In this document: positions 17,481 to 26,891 of the stretch, piece after piece
How positions within the stretch are numbered: position 1 is the first letter of the stretch
How the letters are laid out: the number at the start of each line of letters is the position of its first letter
DNA from: Bifidobacterium breve
GTDB taxonomy: Bacteria; Actinomycetota; Actinomycetes; Nanopelagicales; Nanopelagicaceae
Reading direction: 5' to 3'
DNA length: 64,000 bases
Assembly (NCBI GenBank): GCA_945885625.1
Contig: CAMCYS010000001.1
Span: 62,001 to 126,000, forward strand
The notes under the pieces: generated by a model
Told to the model about the DNA's origin: nothing
What the model saw: only the letters and a program-made list of their open reading frames with translations
Database searches by the model: none
Translations under genes and position numbers: made by a program

Positions 17481-19028
17481 TTGTTACAGTATGTGTTTAG
17501 ACGTCTAGGTATGATGTTTGTCGTTGTCTTTGGCGCCAGTTTCTTGGCCTATAACCTGCAGGCCTACTCATCTAACCCGCTTTCAGTCTTCACTGAAAGT
17601 ACTGAACAAAATAAGAACTTTCTGATCGCCAAAATGATTAGGGATCTTCAGCTCGATGTCCCTCCACCGATTCGGTACTTCTCTTGGCTTCGCGGCATAG
17701 TTGGGGGCCTTTGGGGAGATTTCGATATGGGCTTAAGTCGTAACGATATTCCGGTTATTGAACTTCTCGGCCAAGCAATTCCAGTAACGGTAAAACTTGT
17801 TATCACTGCAACATTTCTTGCCATCATTCTTGGAATCTCCGTCGGAATGATCACCGCGATACGTCAGTACAGTCGCTTTGATTATGTAATGACCTTCATC
17901 TCTTTTCTTCTCTACTCGCTACCAATTTTTTGGGTTGCGGTGTTACTAAAAGAGTTCATGGCAATTCAATTTAATGATTTTCTAGCCGACCCAAAGATTC
18001 CACCGATAACAATTGCCATTTTCTCCCTGACTATTGGCTTCATCTTTGCCGGCTTTGCCGGCGGAACCAGAGCTCAGTTTTTTGCGATAGTGGCAGGAGG
18101 CGCCATATTTTCTGCAGCCATCTTAACTTTCATGAGCGGATCTAACTGGTTCCTTGAGCCAGCCCTTGGAATTTTTGGAATCTCGTTCCTTGCCCTTTCT
18201 AACGCCGCTATCGTCATCCAATTAATATCTGGCCTTGATAGCAAGAAGGGGCGACAAGCAGGCTTCGGAACCGCAGTTGCGATCGCTGCGCTTTACTACC
18301 CACTTCAATCATTAATGACTGAAGATGCATCGTTCTTAAATGTGCTGGCAATTTTTGCAGTTACTATTTCTGTCGGAATAGCTATCGGCTACTCAATTAG
18401 TAAGATCGATCGCCGAGTTTATATTCGCATCGGCCTCTTCACCGCCTTAATTTCAACGTTCCCAATAATTCTTGATCGATTTATGAAGGAATTTCCGAAC
18501 TACATGAACTCAGATGCGATCAATAACAGGCCAGTTCCTACCTTGGGTCAAAATAATGACATGCTGACACCAGAACAATTAGAGAACTTCTGGATCTCAG
18601 GGCTAGATACTGCTATTCACTTAGTTCTACCAACAATTGCCTTAACCTTGATTTCATTTGCGGGTTATGTGAGATTCTCACGAGGCAGCCTCCTTGAAGT
18701 ACTGAACATGGATTACATTAGAACTGCACGCGCTAAAGGACTTACTGAGCGCACCGTGATTGTTCGTCACGGAATGCGTAATGCGATGCTTCCGTTAACC
18801 ACGATTTTGGTTAACGACTTTGCCGGACTTCTCGGTGGCGCGATTATTACTGAAGGAGTCTTTGCCTGGAAAGGCATGGGACAACTCTTTAACGATGCGT
18901 TAAGAGGCTATGACATGAATCTATTTATGGGTGTCTTTATTCTCTCGGCCACGCTTACGGTTCTTGCCAACTTAGTGGCTGATCTCTTGTACGGTGTTGT
19001 TGATCCAAGAATTCGAATCAGGAAGTAG
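17481..19028 (+). CDS. Peptide ABC transporter permease (DppB-like), enlarged
   Basis: This 515-residue integral membrane protein is the first permease of the importer. The core BPD_transp_1 fold is present: VIELLGQAIPVTVKL near the start and the coupling-loop EAA motif MDYIRTARAKGLTERTVIVRH near the end. Typical DppB proteins have 310-340 residues. The extra 170-180 residues lie in the middle, after the LPIFWVAVL helix, and are mostly hydrophobic, adding perhaps six membrane helices. I prefer the TTG at 17481 after AGGGTGA; an in-frame TTG at 17451 is possible. Confidence 0.88.
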   Translation: MLQYVFRRLGMMFVVVFGASFLAYNLQAYSSNPLSVFTESTEQNKNFLIAKMIRDLQLDVPPPIRYFSWLRGIVGGLWGDFDMGLSRNDIPVIELLGQAIPVTVKLVITATFLAIILGISVGMITAIRQYSRFDYVMTFISFLLYSLPIFWVAVLLKEFMAIQFNDFLADPKIPPITIAIFSLTIGFIFAGFAGGTRAQFFAIVAGGAIFSAAILTFMSGSNWFLEPALGIFGISFLALSNAAIVIQLISGLDSKKGRQAGFGTAVAIAALYYPLQSLMTEDASFLNVLAIFAVTISVGIAIGYSISKIDRRVYIRIGLFTALISTFPIILDRFMKEFPNYMNSDAINNRPVPTLGQNNDMLTPEQLENFWISGLDTAIHLVLPTIALTLISFAGYVRFSRGSLLEVLNMDYIRTARAKGLTERTVIVRHGMRNAMLPLTTILVNDFAGLLGGAIITEGVFAWKGMGQLFNDALRGYDMNLFMGVFILSATLTVLANLVADLLYGVVDPRIRIRK

Positions 19029-19034
19029 GTTGCC

Positions 19035-20123
19035 ATGAGCAAAATGAAACCAAAGTCTGAGGTAGTTCTTGAAAAAGATGAAAATGAAATCGCCAACAGA
19101 CAAACAGCCGGGCTAAGCCAGCGACAGATCGTCATCAAGCGTTTTATAAGTCATAAAGCTGCAATGGCTTCGCTCTTTACCTTAATCGGCATAGTTGTCA
19201 CTGTCTTTACTGCTACGGGTATTCGGGTTGGATTTGGCAGCTTTGGATTTACTATCCCAGGCTGGTGGCAATTCTCCATTACCGATATTGACCCTTATGG
19301 TGCGGTCGCCGCCACATGTAATGGTGGAGTTACTGGATGTCCGACACTTGATTTAGCTCCATCATTTTTAGATGGTGATGGTGTTCAAATTGGCGATCAC
19401 CCATTCGGTACCGACATTATCGGCACCGATTACTTTGCTTTGGTGGCCCGCGGTGCCCAACAGTCACTCATGGTTATGGTCATTGTAAGTTTCTTAGGAA
19501 TTGTTATCGGAACTATTGTCGGTGCGATCGCTGGATTCTTCGGTGGCATTGTTGATGCAATTTTGATGCGCCTTACCGATATGTTCTTGGTTACTCCAGT
19601 CATTGTTATCGGAGCTGTGATTGGATTTAGATTCGGTAACCTGGGTGTAATTCCGCTTGCTCTCATGCTTGGCTTCTTTGCCTGGATGGGGCTAGCTCGT
19701 TTTGTCCGTACTGAGTTTCTCACTTTGCGTGAGCGAGAGTTTGTCGATGCTGCTCGAGTAGCAGGTGCCTCAAATCGAAGAATTATCTTCAAACACATTC
19801 TTCCAAATGCGATGGGAATTATCATTGTTGTTGGAACACTTCTAATGTCTAGCGCGATACTCATTGAAACTTCATTGAGTTATCTCGGCTTTGGTGTTAG
19901 ACCACCTGATGTATCTCTAGGTCTATTGATCAGTGAGTACCAGGGAACCTTCAGTATTAGCCCTTGGTTATTTTGGTGGCCTGGCGCTCTAATCGTTGCG
20001 ATCGCACTCTGCGTGAACTTTATTGGCGATGGACTTCGTGACGCCTTTGACCCACGCCAGCGCAGACACATCTCCGCTAAGGACCGCAAGCGAGCCAAGG
20101 AGATGAAAGGGATGCAGAGTTAG
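19035..20123 (+). CDS. Peptide ABC transporter permease (DppC-like)
   Basis: The 362-residue second permease subunit. An N-terminal cytoplasmic stretch and first helix are followed by an external loop of about 70 residues containing HPFGTDIIGTDYFALVARG, then the conserved permease core with EAA motif FVDAARVAGASNRRIIFKHILPN and the C-terminal YLGFGVRPPDVSLG block. It starts 6 bp after the first permease and must pair with it. The external loop is longer than usual. Its 3' end overlaps the convergent PH-domain gene by 4 bp. Confidence 0.93.
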   Translation: MSKMKPKSEVVLEKDENEIANRQTAGLSQRQIVIKRFISHKAAMASLFTLIGIVVTVFTATGIRVGFGSFGFTIPGWWQFSITDIDPYGAVAATCNGGVTGCPTLDLAPSFLDGDGVQIGDHPFGTDIIGTDYFALVARGAQQSLMVMVIVSFLGIVIGTIVGAIAGFFGGIVDAILMRLTDMFLVTPVIVIGAVIGFRFGNLGVIPLALMLGFFAWMGLARFVRTEFLTLREREFVDAARVAGASNRRIIFKHILPNAMGIIIVVGTLLMSSAILIETSLSYLGFGVRPPDVSLGLLISEYQGTFSISPWLFWWPGALIVAIALCVNFIGDGLRDAFDPRQRRHISAKDRKRAKEMKGMQS

Positions 20124-20614
20124 TGAATTCTCTTAATCCGCTCTTGGATCATGTAGGCAGCTTGCCCACTAAAACTATGAAGGCTAGCGCTCATCGACTC
20201 CATTTCAATCTCTCGGGATTGCGAAAACGGCATCTCGCTACTGAGCCAACCAAATTTCTTGTCGGCAACCCATCGCTGTTTTCCACCCGCTGGAGCAACC
20301 CATACCTTGGTCTTACCTCTGCTATGAGTGATCGTCAGCGACCACTTGGTGTTAAGTTCAATTACATCGCCATAAGGTATGACAACACTTTTCAACGGAT
20401 TTACAACTTCGATATGGTCTCCCCGCAGAACCATTTTTGGTCTTATCCAGATCAGATAGGCAGTCACCGCCAAAATAAAAGAGATCGTAAAGTCAGAGAT
20501 GTTCTGTCGAGTGCTAGTGGCGACAACCAGACTATTGATCATGAAGAGCAGGATCAATACCAGCGACACACCGGCCCAGATAAAGTTGCTTCGGGGGCGA
20601 AAAGTTTCATTCAT
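20120..20614 (-). CDS. Bacterial PH-domain-like membrane protein, antisense within the importer operon
   Basis: A 164-residue protein with two N-terminal hydrophobic helices (about 12-30 and 42-58) followed by a beta-rich region (MVLRGDHIEVVNPLKSVVIPYGDV) of the kind seen in short actinobacterial bPH/DUF proteins. The exact function is unknown. It is transcribed against the importer genes on both sides, overlapping the DppC-like gene by 4 bp at the 3' ends and starting 26 bp from the ATPase gene. The opposite-strand open frame there has no recognisable family features, so I judge this strand to be coding. Confidence 0.72.
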   Translation of the reverse strand: MNETFRPRSNFIWAGVSLVLILLFMINSLVVATSTRQNISDFTISFILAVTAYLIWIRPKMVLRGDHIEVVNPLKSVVIPYGDVIELNTKWSLTITHSRGKTKVWVAPAGGKQRWVADKKFGWLSSEMPFSQSREIEMESMSASLHSFSGQAAYMIQERIKRIH

Positions 20615-20640
20615 TTTCTAAGTATCGCAGGAGAAACAAA

Positions 20641-22293
20641 ATGAGCAAAGCGAACCAGACAGTTCTCAAGGTTGCCAACTACAGCGTTGACTTCTGGGTG
20701 GAAGGCATCTGGTATCCAGCTGCAATCAATATGAACTTTGAGGTACAGGCTGGAAAAGTCCTTGCCATCGTAGGCGAGTCCGGCTCTGGAAAATCGACCA
20801 CTGCGATGGGTCTCATGGACCTTTTGGCATCGAATGCTCGAATTGAAGGTAGTGTAAAAGTTAATGGCCAGGAGATGGTCGGTGCAAAAAAGACCCTCCT
20901 ACGCAGAACCCGTGGTCGCGAGGTAGCCTATATTTTCCAAGAGCCGATGACTGCGCTAAACCCTGTTTACACTATCGGCTTCCAGATTGTAGAAACTCTT
21001 CGTACCCACTTCGATTTAAGTCCCAATGAAGCCAAGGTGCGAGCGATCGAGTTAATTTCGATGGTTGAGATTCCAAACCCTGAAGCCTCTTTCGATAAGT
21101 ACCCTCATCAACTTTCTGGTGGTCAACGTCAACGCGCCATGATTGCGCAGTCACTTGCTTGCGATCCAGGGCTGCTTGTTGCTGATGAGCCAACCACTGC
21201 CCTTGACGTAACGGTTCAAGCTGAAATCCTCGACCTGATTCGAAATCTTCGCGATAAACTTAACTCCGCAATTCTTCTGATTACTCACGATATGGGTGTC
21301 GTAGCCGACCTTGCCGATGAGATTCTTGTGATGAAGGATGGAAATACAGTAGAGCACGGAACTGCTGATCAAATCTTTAACCATCCCCAACATCCCTACA
21401 CAAAAGAGCTTCTTGGCGCGGTTCCAAAACTTGGTTCCGTAGCGGTTCGTCAGCTTCAGCCAGAGCTCGTTGGCTTACCACCAGTTCTGAAGTTGGATAA
21501 AGTTTCGATCGAATACCCAAAGAAGGGTCGAGTTCCTGCTTTTCGCGCAGTGACGGATTTCAGTCTAGAGATCTACCCCGGTGAAATTGTTGGTTTAGTA
21601 GGCGAATCAGGCTCGGGAAAGACAACTGTTGGTCGCGCATCAATTGGACTACTTCCAGCTGTTGAAGGCCGAATTGAAATTGTTGGTCGAGATATCACAA
21701 AGCCAACCGCTAAAGAACTTCGTGAGATTAGAAAATTTACTGGCATCGTTTTTCAAGATCCGGGTAGTTCATTAAATCCTCGCCTGCCTATTGGTGAAAG
21801 TATCGGTGAACCACTATTACTGTCAGGCGATGCCAAAGGTGAGGAACTAAATCGTCGGGTAGAGGATTTATTGGAGAGCGTTGAACTTCCAAAGACATAT
21901 CGAAATCGCTACCCACATGAACTCTCTGGCGGACAGCGCCAACGCGTGGGTATCGCTCGTGCACTTGCCTTAACCCCAAGTTTATTAATTGCTGATGAAC
22001 CTACATCTGCTCTCGATGTATCTGTACAGGCTCGCTTCCTTGACCTTCTTCAAGAACTACAAGACAAACTAAAATTTGCCTGTCTATTTATCTCCCACGA
22101 TTTAGCTGTGGTTGACATCTTGGCTCATCGAATTGCAGTAATGCAGAATGGTCGATTGGTAGAAGTTGGCCAAAGAGATCAGATCTTGAAGAGCCCACGA
22201 GAGGATTACACCAAACGATTGATTAGTGCGGTTCCGGTGCCAAACCCAGCCGAACAACGCATTCGCCGCGAAGCTCGCCTAGCTAACAAGTAG
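20641..22293 (+). CDS. Peptide ABC transporter ATPase, two fused nucleotide-binding domains (DppD-DppF-like)
   Basis: A 550-residue cytoplasmic ATPase that powers the peptide importer. Each half is complete: Walker [10 protein letters not shown] and GESGSGKTT, signatures [15 protein letters not shown] and [15 protein letters not shown], Walker [10 protein letters not shown] and ADEPTSALD, plus the oligopeptide C-terminal motif [12 protein letters not shown] after the first domain. The fusion replaces separate DppD and DppF subunits. It is separated from the permeases by the antisense PH-domain gene and must have its own promoter or be reached by read-through. Confidence 0.95.
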   Translation: MSKANQTVLKVANYSVDFWVEGIWYPAAINMNFEVQAGKVLAIVGESGSGKSTTAMGLMDLLASNARIEGSVKVNGQEMVGAKKTLLRRTRGREVAYIFQEPMTALNPVYTIGFQIVETLRTHFDLSPNEAKVRAIELISMVEIPNPEASFDKYPHQLSGGQRQRAMIAQSLACDPGLLVADEPTTALDVTVQAEILDLIRNLRDKLNSAILLITHDMGVVADLADEILVMKDGNTVEHGTADQIFNHPQHPYTKELLGAVPKLGSVAVRQLQPELVGLPPVLKLDKVSIEYPKKGRVPAFRAVTDFSLEIYPGEIVGLVGESGSGKTTVGRASIGLLPAVEGRIEIVGRDITKPTAKELREIRKFTGIVFQDPGSSLNPRLPIGESIGEPLLLSGDAKGEELNRRVEDLLESVELPKTYRNRYPHELSGGQRQRVGIARALALTPSLLIADEPTSALDVSVQARFLDLLQELQDKLKFACLFISHDLAVVDILAHRIAVMQNGRLVEVGQRDQILKSPREDYTKRLISAVPVPNPAEQRIRREARLANK

Positions 22294-22299
22294 TTTTAG

Positions 22300-23463
22300 C
22301 TAGGCACTCTTGGCAAACTTGGCACTTGCAACTATTGCAAGTGCTAGTACCGCCGGGATAAATAGGGCAGTTCGAAGAGTTGTGGCATCTGAAATAAAAC
22401 CAATAAATGGTGGTCCGACAATAAAGCCAAAGTATGAAATTCCGGAGACCATTGCAACTGCTTGTGCTGGCGCCATTTGATCGGCAAAGCGGGTGTTAGC
22501 CATCGCGCCAGCCGCGCTAAATAAAAGCGGGATTGCAACTGAAAGACCAGCACCCATCCAGAACCAACCAAAGATTGCACCAGCTGTTGAGTTAAGTAGT
22601 AAACCGGTACCCATTCCGATAGAAGCGATCAATCCCCCGCTTGCTAAGACTCTGGCCGCTCCAAACTTGGTAGCTAAGTAATCCCCGGAAAATCTACCGA
22701 TAATCATGGTTGCCGAGAAGAGAATGTATGGAATAGCGCTAACAAACGGAGATGCTCCATAGGTTTCGCGAGTTAGCACACCACCCCAATCGCCAACAGC
22801 GCCTTCGCCAATTGTTGAACAGAGACCAAAGAATCCGAATAGCCAAATAATCGCAGGTCGATGCACTTTGGTTCCTGGTTCAATCACGTGAATATCAACC
22901 GCACCTGGCAACCAAAGTTTTCGTACCGCAAATGCCACGAGAGTTATGCCAATGCAAATCAAGAGTGTTTGAATACTGTAACTAATTTCAAATTGAGCGG
23001 CGAGGCCGCCGATTAGCCCGCCACTTAAGCCACCCAATGAGAACATGCCATGGAAAACACTCATGAGTCGAAGCGAGCTTTGATGTTCTAAAGTCACGGC
23101 GTGTGAATTCATGGCTACATCCTGAGTTGCCAAAAAGTAACCAGCTAAAAAAGCAGTTAAGGCAAAAGCCCAAACCGCAAAAAGTGAAAAACTCTGAAGT
23201 GTCCACGCAGCAACCATTGCTAGCGTTCCGTAAAACGCGATTGGCGAACTCCCGTATTTGGCGCAGAGTTTTCCGGCAAAGGGCAAAGCTGCGAAGACCC
23301 CTAGTGCACTTGCCAGCAAGCAGAGACTCAAGGTTGAGTTCGATATCTCAAGAGTATTTTTAATATCAGGAATTCTTGCGACGAATGCTCCGACTACTAA
23401 TCCATTGGTAATAAATGTGGCCGTTACAGCTAAACGAGCGCGCCTCTGGACTTCGGTCAGCAT
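22300..23463 (-). CDS. MFS transporter
   Basis: A 387-residue major facilitator protein with about 12 hydrophobic helices. The first half starts with NGLVVGAFVARIPDIKN and the second with WGGVLTRETYGAS, as in the small subgroup of MFS proteins related to the fucose/glucose permease-like and YbjJ-type carriers. The substrate cannot be predicted. It ends 7 bp from the importer ATPase gene (convergent) and begins close to the GNAT remnant on the same strand. Confidence 0.85.
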   Translation of the reverse strand: MLTEVQRRARLAVTATFITNGLVVGAFVARIPDIKNTLEISNSTLSLCLLASALGVFAALPFAGKLCAKYGSSPIAFYGTLAMVAAWTLQSFSLFAVWAFALTAFLAGYFLATQDVAMNSHAVTLEHQSSLRLMSVFHGMFSLGGLSGGLIGGLAAQFEISYSIQTLLICIGITLVAFAVRKLWLPGAVDIHVIEPGTKVHRPAIIWLFGFFGLCSTIGEGAVGDWGGVLTRETYGASPFVSAIPYILFSATMIIGRFSGDYLATKFGAARVLASGGLIASIGMGTGLLLNSTAGAIFGWFWMGAGLSVAIPLLFSAAGAMANTRFADQMAPAQAVAMVSGISYFGFIVGPPFIGFISDATTLRTALFIPAVLALAIVASAKFAKSA

Positions 23464-23475
23464 GCCTTAAGGCTA

Positions 23476-23765
23476 TCAACAGGTGCGCGTGAAACTTAGC
23501 CAAACGTCATGCGGTAGCTCTGGCTGTCCCATAACTGGCAACTCAATCTCAGTAACCTGGTACCCCAACTTTGTAGTGGTTCTACGCCAGGGGACGCGTC
23601 CCTGATAACTAGTGGCCAATGATCTTCGTAGGCGAGGTAGGTGCGCAGTCGATCATCACGAAATCGGCCATCTCTCTGAACTTCCAGATTGCGAAACTCA
23701 GCAAGATCTCGCATATACAACTGCCATAAATCAAAGAGGATTTCACTCTCTGCAGAGGTAGCCAA
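23476..23765 (-). pseudogene. Remnant of a GNAT N-acetyltransferase gene (internal deletion and frame change)
   Basis: The first frame (23765 downward) encodes LYMRDLAEFRNLE, DGRF and YLAYEDHWPLVIRD, typical of a GNAT N-terminus. The next frame then encodes KLGYQVTEIELPVMGQPELP HDVW in two adjoining pieces, a typical GNAT C-terminus, and stops at 23476. The central acetyl-CoA-binding region (Q/RxxGxG/A) is absent and no ATG is present; the only start is TTG. The fragment follows the esterase stop codon in the same frame. An intact 89-codon frame could still be translated, but a working acetyltransferase is not possible. Confidence 0.75.
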
Positions 23766-23782
23766 ATCTGCTGAAACGGTAA

Positions 23783-24553
23783 TTATTTACTCAGACTCTC
23801 AATGAAGGTCAATGAGTTTGCGAAAATTAAATCACTGTCATGATCCAGAGTTGCAACGTGGAAACTATTTAGCAGTTCAATTCGAGACTTATTGATTGAA
23901 CCAATTTCACGCATCACTATTTCGGTATTTGAAACCGGCAGAGTGTGATCATCGACGCTATGAAAAAGCTGCATTGGTACCTTGACTGAGGGCAAAGCAG
24001 CACGAGTTAACTTCAACATGGTTAGCAATTGGTGAATGCCTCGATATGGCATTTTGTCGTAGCCATATTCAGTGACTCCGGCACGCTTAATGTCATTACC
24101 TACGCTCTTACCAAACTTAACTGCGCGAGAAATCACGAAAGCTAACGATGGCGAAATACCACGTATATGAATCATTGGGTTGACCAAGATGATTCCACTT
24201 AACTGATCGCCCACTTCGGCAGCCACATGCAACGTTGTGCCGCCGCCCATAGATAGTCCGGCCACGAATACTTGTGTGCAGCGCTTCTGTAGTTCCGCTA
24301 TCTCCGCTTTGACCTTTGCTGGCCACTCTGGCCACTCAATTTCATTTAAGTCTGATGGTTTAGTTCCATGACCTGGTAGCAGCGGCACTCGAACGCTATA
24401 ACCGTGCGCATTTAGATATTCAGCCCATGGTCGCATTGCCGCGGGAGAGCCGGTAAATCCGTGAACAAGTACAACACCGATATGACCATTCTTCTTGTCA
24501 CCCAGGGCTTGAAAGTCCTGAAGCAATCCAGCTGGGGCACCAATAAAACTCAT
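23783..24553 (-). CDS. Alpha/beta hydrolase, carboxylesterase (Est30-like)
   Basis: A 256-residue serine esterase. VLVHGFTGSPAAM forms the oxyanion region, S101 in GLSMGGG is the nucleophile, and SVDDHTLP and NSFHVATLDHD supply the acid and the histidine. The layout matches the Est30/monoacylglycerol-lipase group acting on short- to medium-chain esters. No signal peptide is present. It stands divergent to the exonuclease gene. The GNAT remnant directly follows its stop codon. Confidence 0.88.
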   Translation of the reverse strand: MSFIGAPAGLLQDFQALGDKKNGHIGVVLVHGFTGSPAAMRPWAEYLNAHGYSVRVPLLPGHGTKPSDLNEIEWPEWPAKVKAEIAELQKRCTQVFVAGLSMGGGTTLHVAAEVGDQLSGIILVNPMIHIRGISPSLAFVISRAVKFGKSVGNDIKRAGVTEYGYDKMPYRGIHQLLTMLKLTRAALPSVKVPMQLFHSVDDHTLPVSNTEIVMREIGSINKSRIELLNSFHVATLDHDSDLIFANSLTFIESLSK

Positions 24554-24610
24554 CTGCGAAATCTACCTCGGCTTCCCACTGTCAGCGAGAGGATTTAGGA
24601 TCTATTCATT

Positions 24611-25270
24611 ATGAATTCTTGGCAAGCAACTATTGAAGATCTGGGTCGCCCACTGAGGCTCACGACCTTCGTTGTCCTCGACCTCGAAACCTCAGGTGGT
24701 TCGCCAAAAGCCGGAGCAGGAATTACTGAAATTGGCGCTGTAAAGGTTTGTGGTGGTGAAGTTTTGGGAAAATTTCAAACTTTCATAAATCCAGGAACTT
24801 CTATCCCACCATTCATAACTGATCTAACCGGAATCACTGATGAGATGGTTTCCTCCTCGCCAAGTATTGCTGAAATCTTCCCGACCCTTCTTGAATTCCT
24901 AGGACCACCCGATGAAACCGTATTTGTCGCGCATAACGCGCCATTTGACTTGAGTTTTCTAAAAGCAGCTGCGCAAAGCTATGAACAGATCTGGCCCAAA
25001 TATCCAGTAATTGATACCGCCAAACTTGCTCGACGTATCCTGACTCGTGACGAAGTAATCAACTGCCGGCTAGGCACTCTCGCTGAATTCTTCAATACGG
25101 AAGTAAGTCCAAGTCACCGGGCACTCGACGATGCGCTAGCTACAGTTGATGTTCTACACGCATTAATTGGCCGGGCTGCTGGTTTTGGAATTTCCACTTT
25201 AGAAGAGTTAAAGAAGTTCAGTTCAGGTAGGTCAGCTATTCGCAAGAAAGAGGAGTTGCTCTCACCGTGA
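24611..25270 (+). CDS. DEDDh 3'-5' exonuclease (DnaQ-like), stand-alone
   Basis: A 219-residue exonuclease of the DnaQ/epsilon type. D24-x-E26 (VVLDLETSGG), D113 (VAHNAPFDLSFL), and H169 with D174 (HRALDDALA) complete the active site. In mycobacteria and many other actinobacteria the gene at this place, next to trpD, has a second UvrC-like GIY-YIG half; here the protein stops after the exonuclease domain. It could serve in repair or as a polymerase proofreading partner. It is convergent with trpD, 13 bp apart. Confidence 0.87.
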   Translation: MNSWQATIEDLGRPLRLTTFVVLDLETSGGSPKAGAGITEIGAVKVCGGEVLGKFQTFINPGTSIPPFITDLTGITDEMVSSSPSIAEIFPTLLEFLGPPDETVFVAHNAPFDLSFLKAAAQSYEQIWPKYPVIDTAKLARRILTRDEVINCRLGTLAEFFNTEVSPSHRALDDALATVDVLHALIGRAAGFGISTLEELKKFSSGRSAIRKKEELLSP

Positions 25271-25283
25271 CTTTGAGTGCAAT

Positions 25284-26333
25284 TTACCTGTTAGCTAGCC
25301 GCTGACTAACAGTGATCCAGTTAGCTAATAAATCTTTTGCAGCACCTGAATCTATTGCGGTGATTGCTTCCGAATAACCAGCCTGCATTCGCTCTGCCAA
25401 AGATTTTGTGAACTCACCTTTATAAGCCGCAATTGCTGCTGCGGCATTTAGTGCGACTGCATCGCGTGGTGCACCTTTTTCACCATTGAATATGGCTCTT
25501 GAAACTTGTGCGTTGAATTCGGCATCTCCCCCAACTAACTCAGATAGCGGAGCTCTTGAAATGCTAAATTCAATTGGATCAAGTGAACCCGCTGAGATTT
25601 CACCTTGTCCGATTGTTAAAACAGAAGTGGTGGTCGCAAGAGAGATTTCATCAAGACCATCATCGCCGCGAAAGACAAAGCCATCTACCCCTTTTACCGC
25701 AAGTACTTGCGCCATTAGAAAGTGCATCCGATCATTGGCGACACCTATGGCCGCTGCCTTCGGCTGTGCTGGATTAGCCAGTGGCCCAAGAATGTTGAAG
25801 ATCGTTGGGACGCCCAATTCTTTTCGAGCTGGGGCTGCAAATCGCATCGCCGGATGAAACTTTGGCGCAAAGCAAAAACCAATTCCGACCTCGCGAAATA
25901 CCGTTTCAACGCCGTCGCCGATTAAGTCAATGTTGACCCCAAGGGCTTCGAGTAGGTCAGCAGAACCAGATTTAGAAGAGGCTGCTCGATTGCCGTGCTT
26001 GACAACTTTCGCCCCAGCTGCCGCAGCAACGATCGCAGCTGTAGTTGAGATATTGATCGTGTTATAGCCATCGCCACCTGTGCCGACAGTATCTACTGCT
26101 CGCTCCAGGATACTTATCGGCGAACTGTGCTGATACATCACACTTATAAAAGCATTAACTTCTTCGGCAGTTTCGCCTTTTGCTTTCAGGGCCAGTAGAA
26201 ATTCTTTTATCTCTGCGATATCGGCGTTGCCCTGCAGGATTTCATTCATCGCCCACTGGGCCGAAGTTGTATTGAGATCTAACCGATTAGTTAGCGTCTC
26301 TAATAATTGTGGCCAAGTATTGGAGTTAGACAT
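25284..26333 (-). CDS. trpD: Anthranilate phosphoribosyltransferase
   Basis: TrpD transfers phosphoribose from PRPP to anthranilate in tryptophan synthesis. The 349-residue protein has DTVGTGGDGYNTINIST for PRPP binding, KHGNRAASSKSGSADLLEALG for anthranilate and the metal-binding region GDDGLDEIS. The length is normal. It is away from other trp genes, as in mycobacteria where it also lies next to ctaE. It overlaps the upstream receiver-like gene by 8 bp, so the two are co-expressed. Confidence 0.97.
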   Translation of the reverse strand: MSNSNTWPQLLETLTNRLDLNTTSAQWAMNEILQGNADIAEIKEFLLALKAKGETAEEVNAFISVMYQHSSPISILERAVDTVGTGGDGYNTINISTTAAIVAAAAGAKVVKHGNRAASSKSGSADLLEALGVNIDLIGDGVETVFREVGIGFCFAPKFHPAMRFAAPARKELGVPTIFNILGPLANPAQPKAAAIGVANDRMHFLMAQVLAVKGVDGFVFRGDDGLDEISLATTTSVLTIGQGEISAGSLDPIEFSISRAPLSELVGGDAEFNAQVSRAIFNGEKGAPRDAVALNAAAAIAAYKGEFTKSLAERMQAGYSEAITAIDSGAAKDLLANWITVSQRLANR

Positions 26334-26763
26334 TCGTCGTTGCGAGATTTTGTTTGCGCAACAAATCAGCAGCTGACTGCGCCAATGTAAAGGGATCGAT
26401 TGGGTGGGTAACCACAGATTCAGCCCGCGACCACGCCGCTAGCCAGGCATCTTCTTTGCGACCGATGATCAGCAGTACTGGCGGGCAATTGAATACTTCA
26501 TCCTTTAATTGGCGAGCTACTCCCATGCCACCTTCAGGCACCGCCTCCCCATCAAGGATGAATAGATCAGCTTTGAAATTTCCAGCTAAATCTGGGCGAT
26601 CCACAAATACTCGCAAAGCTGGCGCTGTCGCGAACTCAAGAATTTCATGTGCCGGAAGATCGGCGGCAATTTTGCGGCCTAAGGCCGAAATAACGGCAGA
26701 TCTAACTGCGGAATCATGTGAGTAAACGACCACACGGATCTTTGAAGTTTCTGAGCTGCTCAT
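26326..26763 (-). CDS. Orphan receiver-like protein
   Basis: A 145-residue protein with a CheY-like alternating pattern and no output domain. D71 (FILDGEAVP) aligns with the phosphoacceptor, but the acidic pair after strand one is reduced to H16-D17 and the conserved late lysine is replaced in THPIDPF. It may therefore be a non-canonical receiver or a protein-interaction module. I use the ATG at 26763; the frame extends to 26814 but that would crowd the divergent ctaE promoter. It overlaps trpD and no histidine kinase is nearby. Confidence 0.68.
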   Translation of the reverse strand: MSSSETSKIRVVVYSHDSAVRSAVISALGRKIAADLPAHEILEFATAPALRVFVDRPDLAGNFKADLFILDGEAVPEGGMGVARQLKDEVFNCPPVLLIIGRKEDAWLAAWSRAESVVTHPIDPFTLAQSAADLLRKQNLATTNV

Positions 26764-26891
26764 GCTGGCAATTCTAATCAAATTGAAGCCCAAAACCCCT
26801 GTGACCTGACTCATGCTTTCAGACCAATATCACTCGCTCAAAGAGCCTCTTCTGGGCGCGATGTGGCGTGATTTCGGGAATAATACGCAGC

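Noticed and set aside
20123-20644. A 173-codon plus-strand frame between the permease and ATPase genes
   Set aside because: Its product has no recognisable fold, while the minus strand encodes a membrane protein with two helices and a PH-like region and a sensible start.
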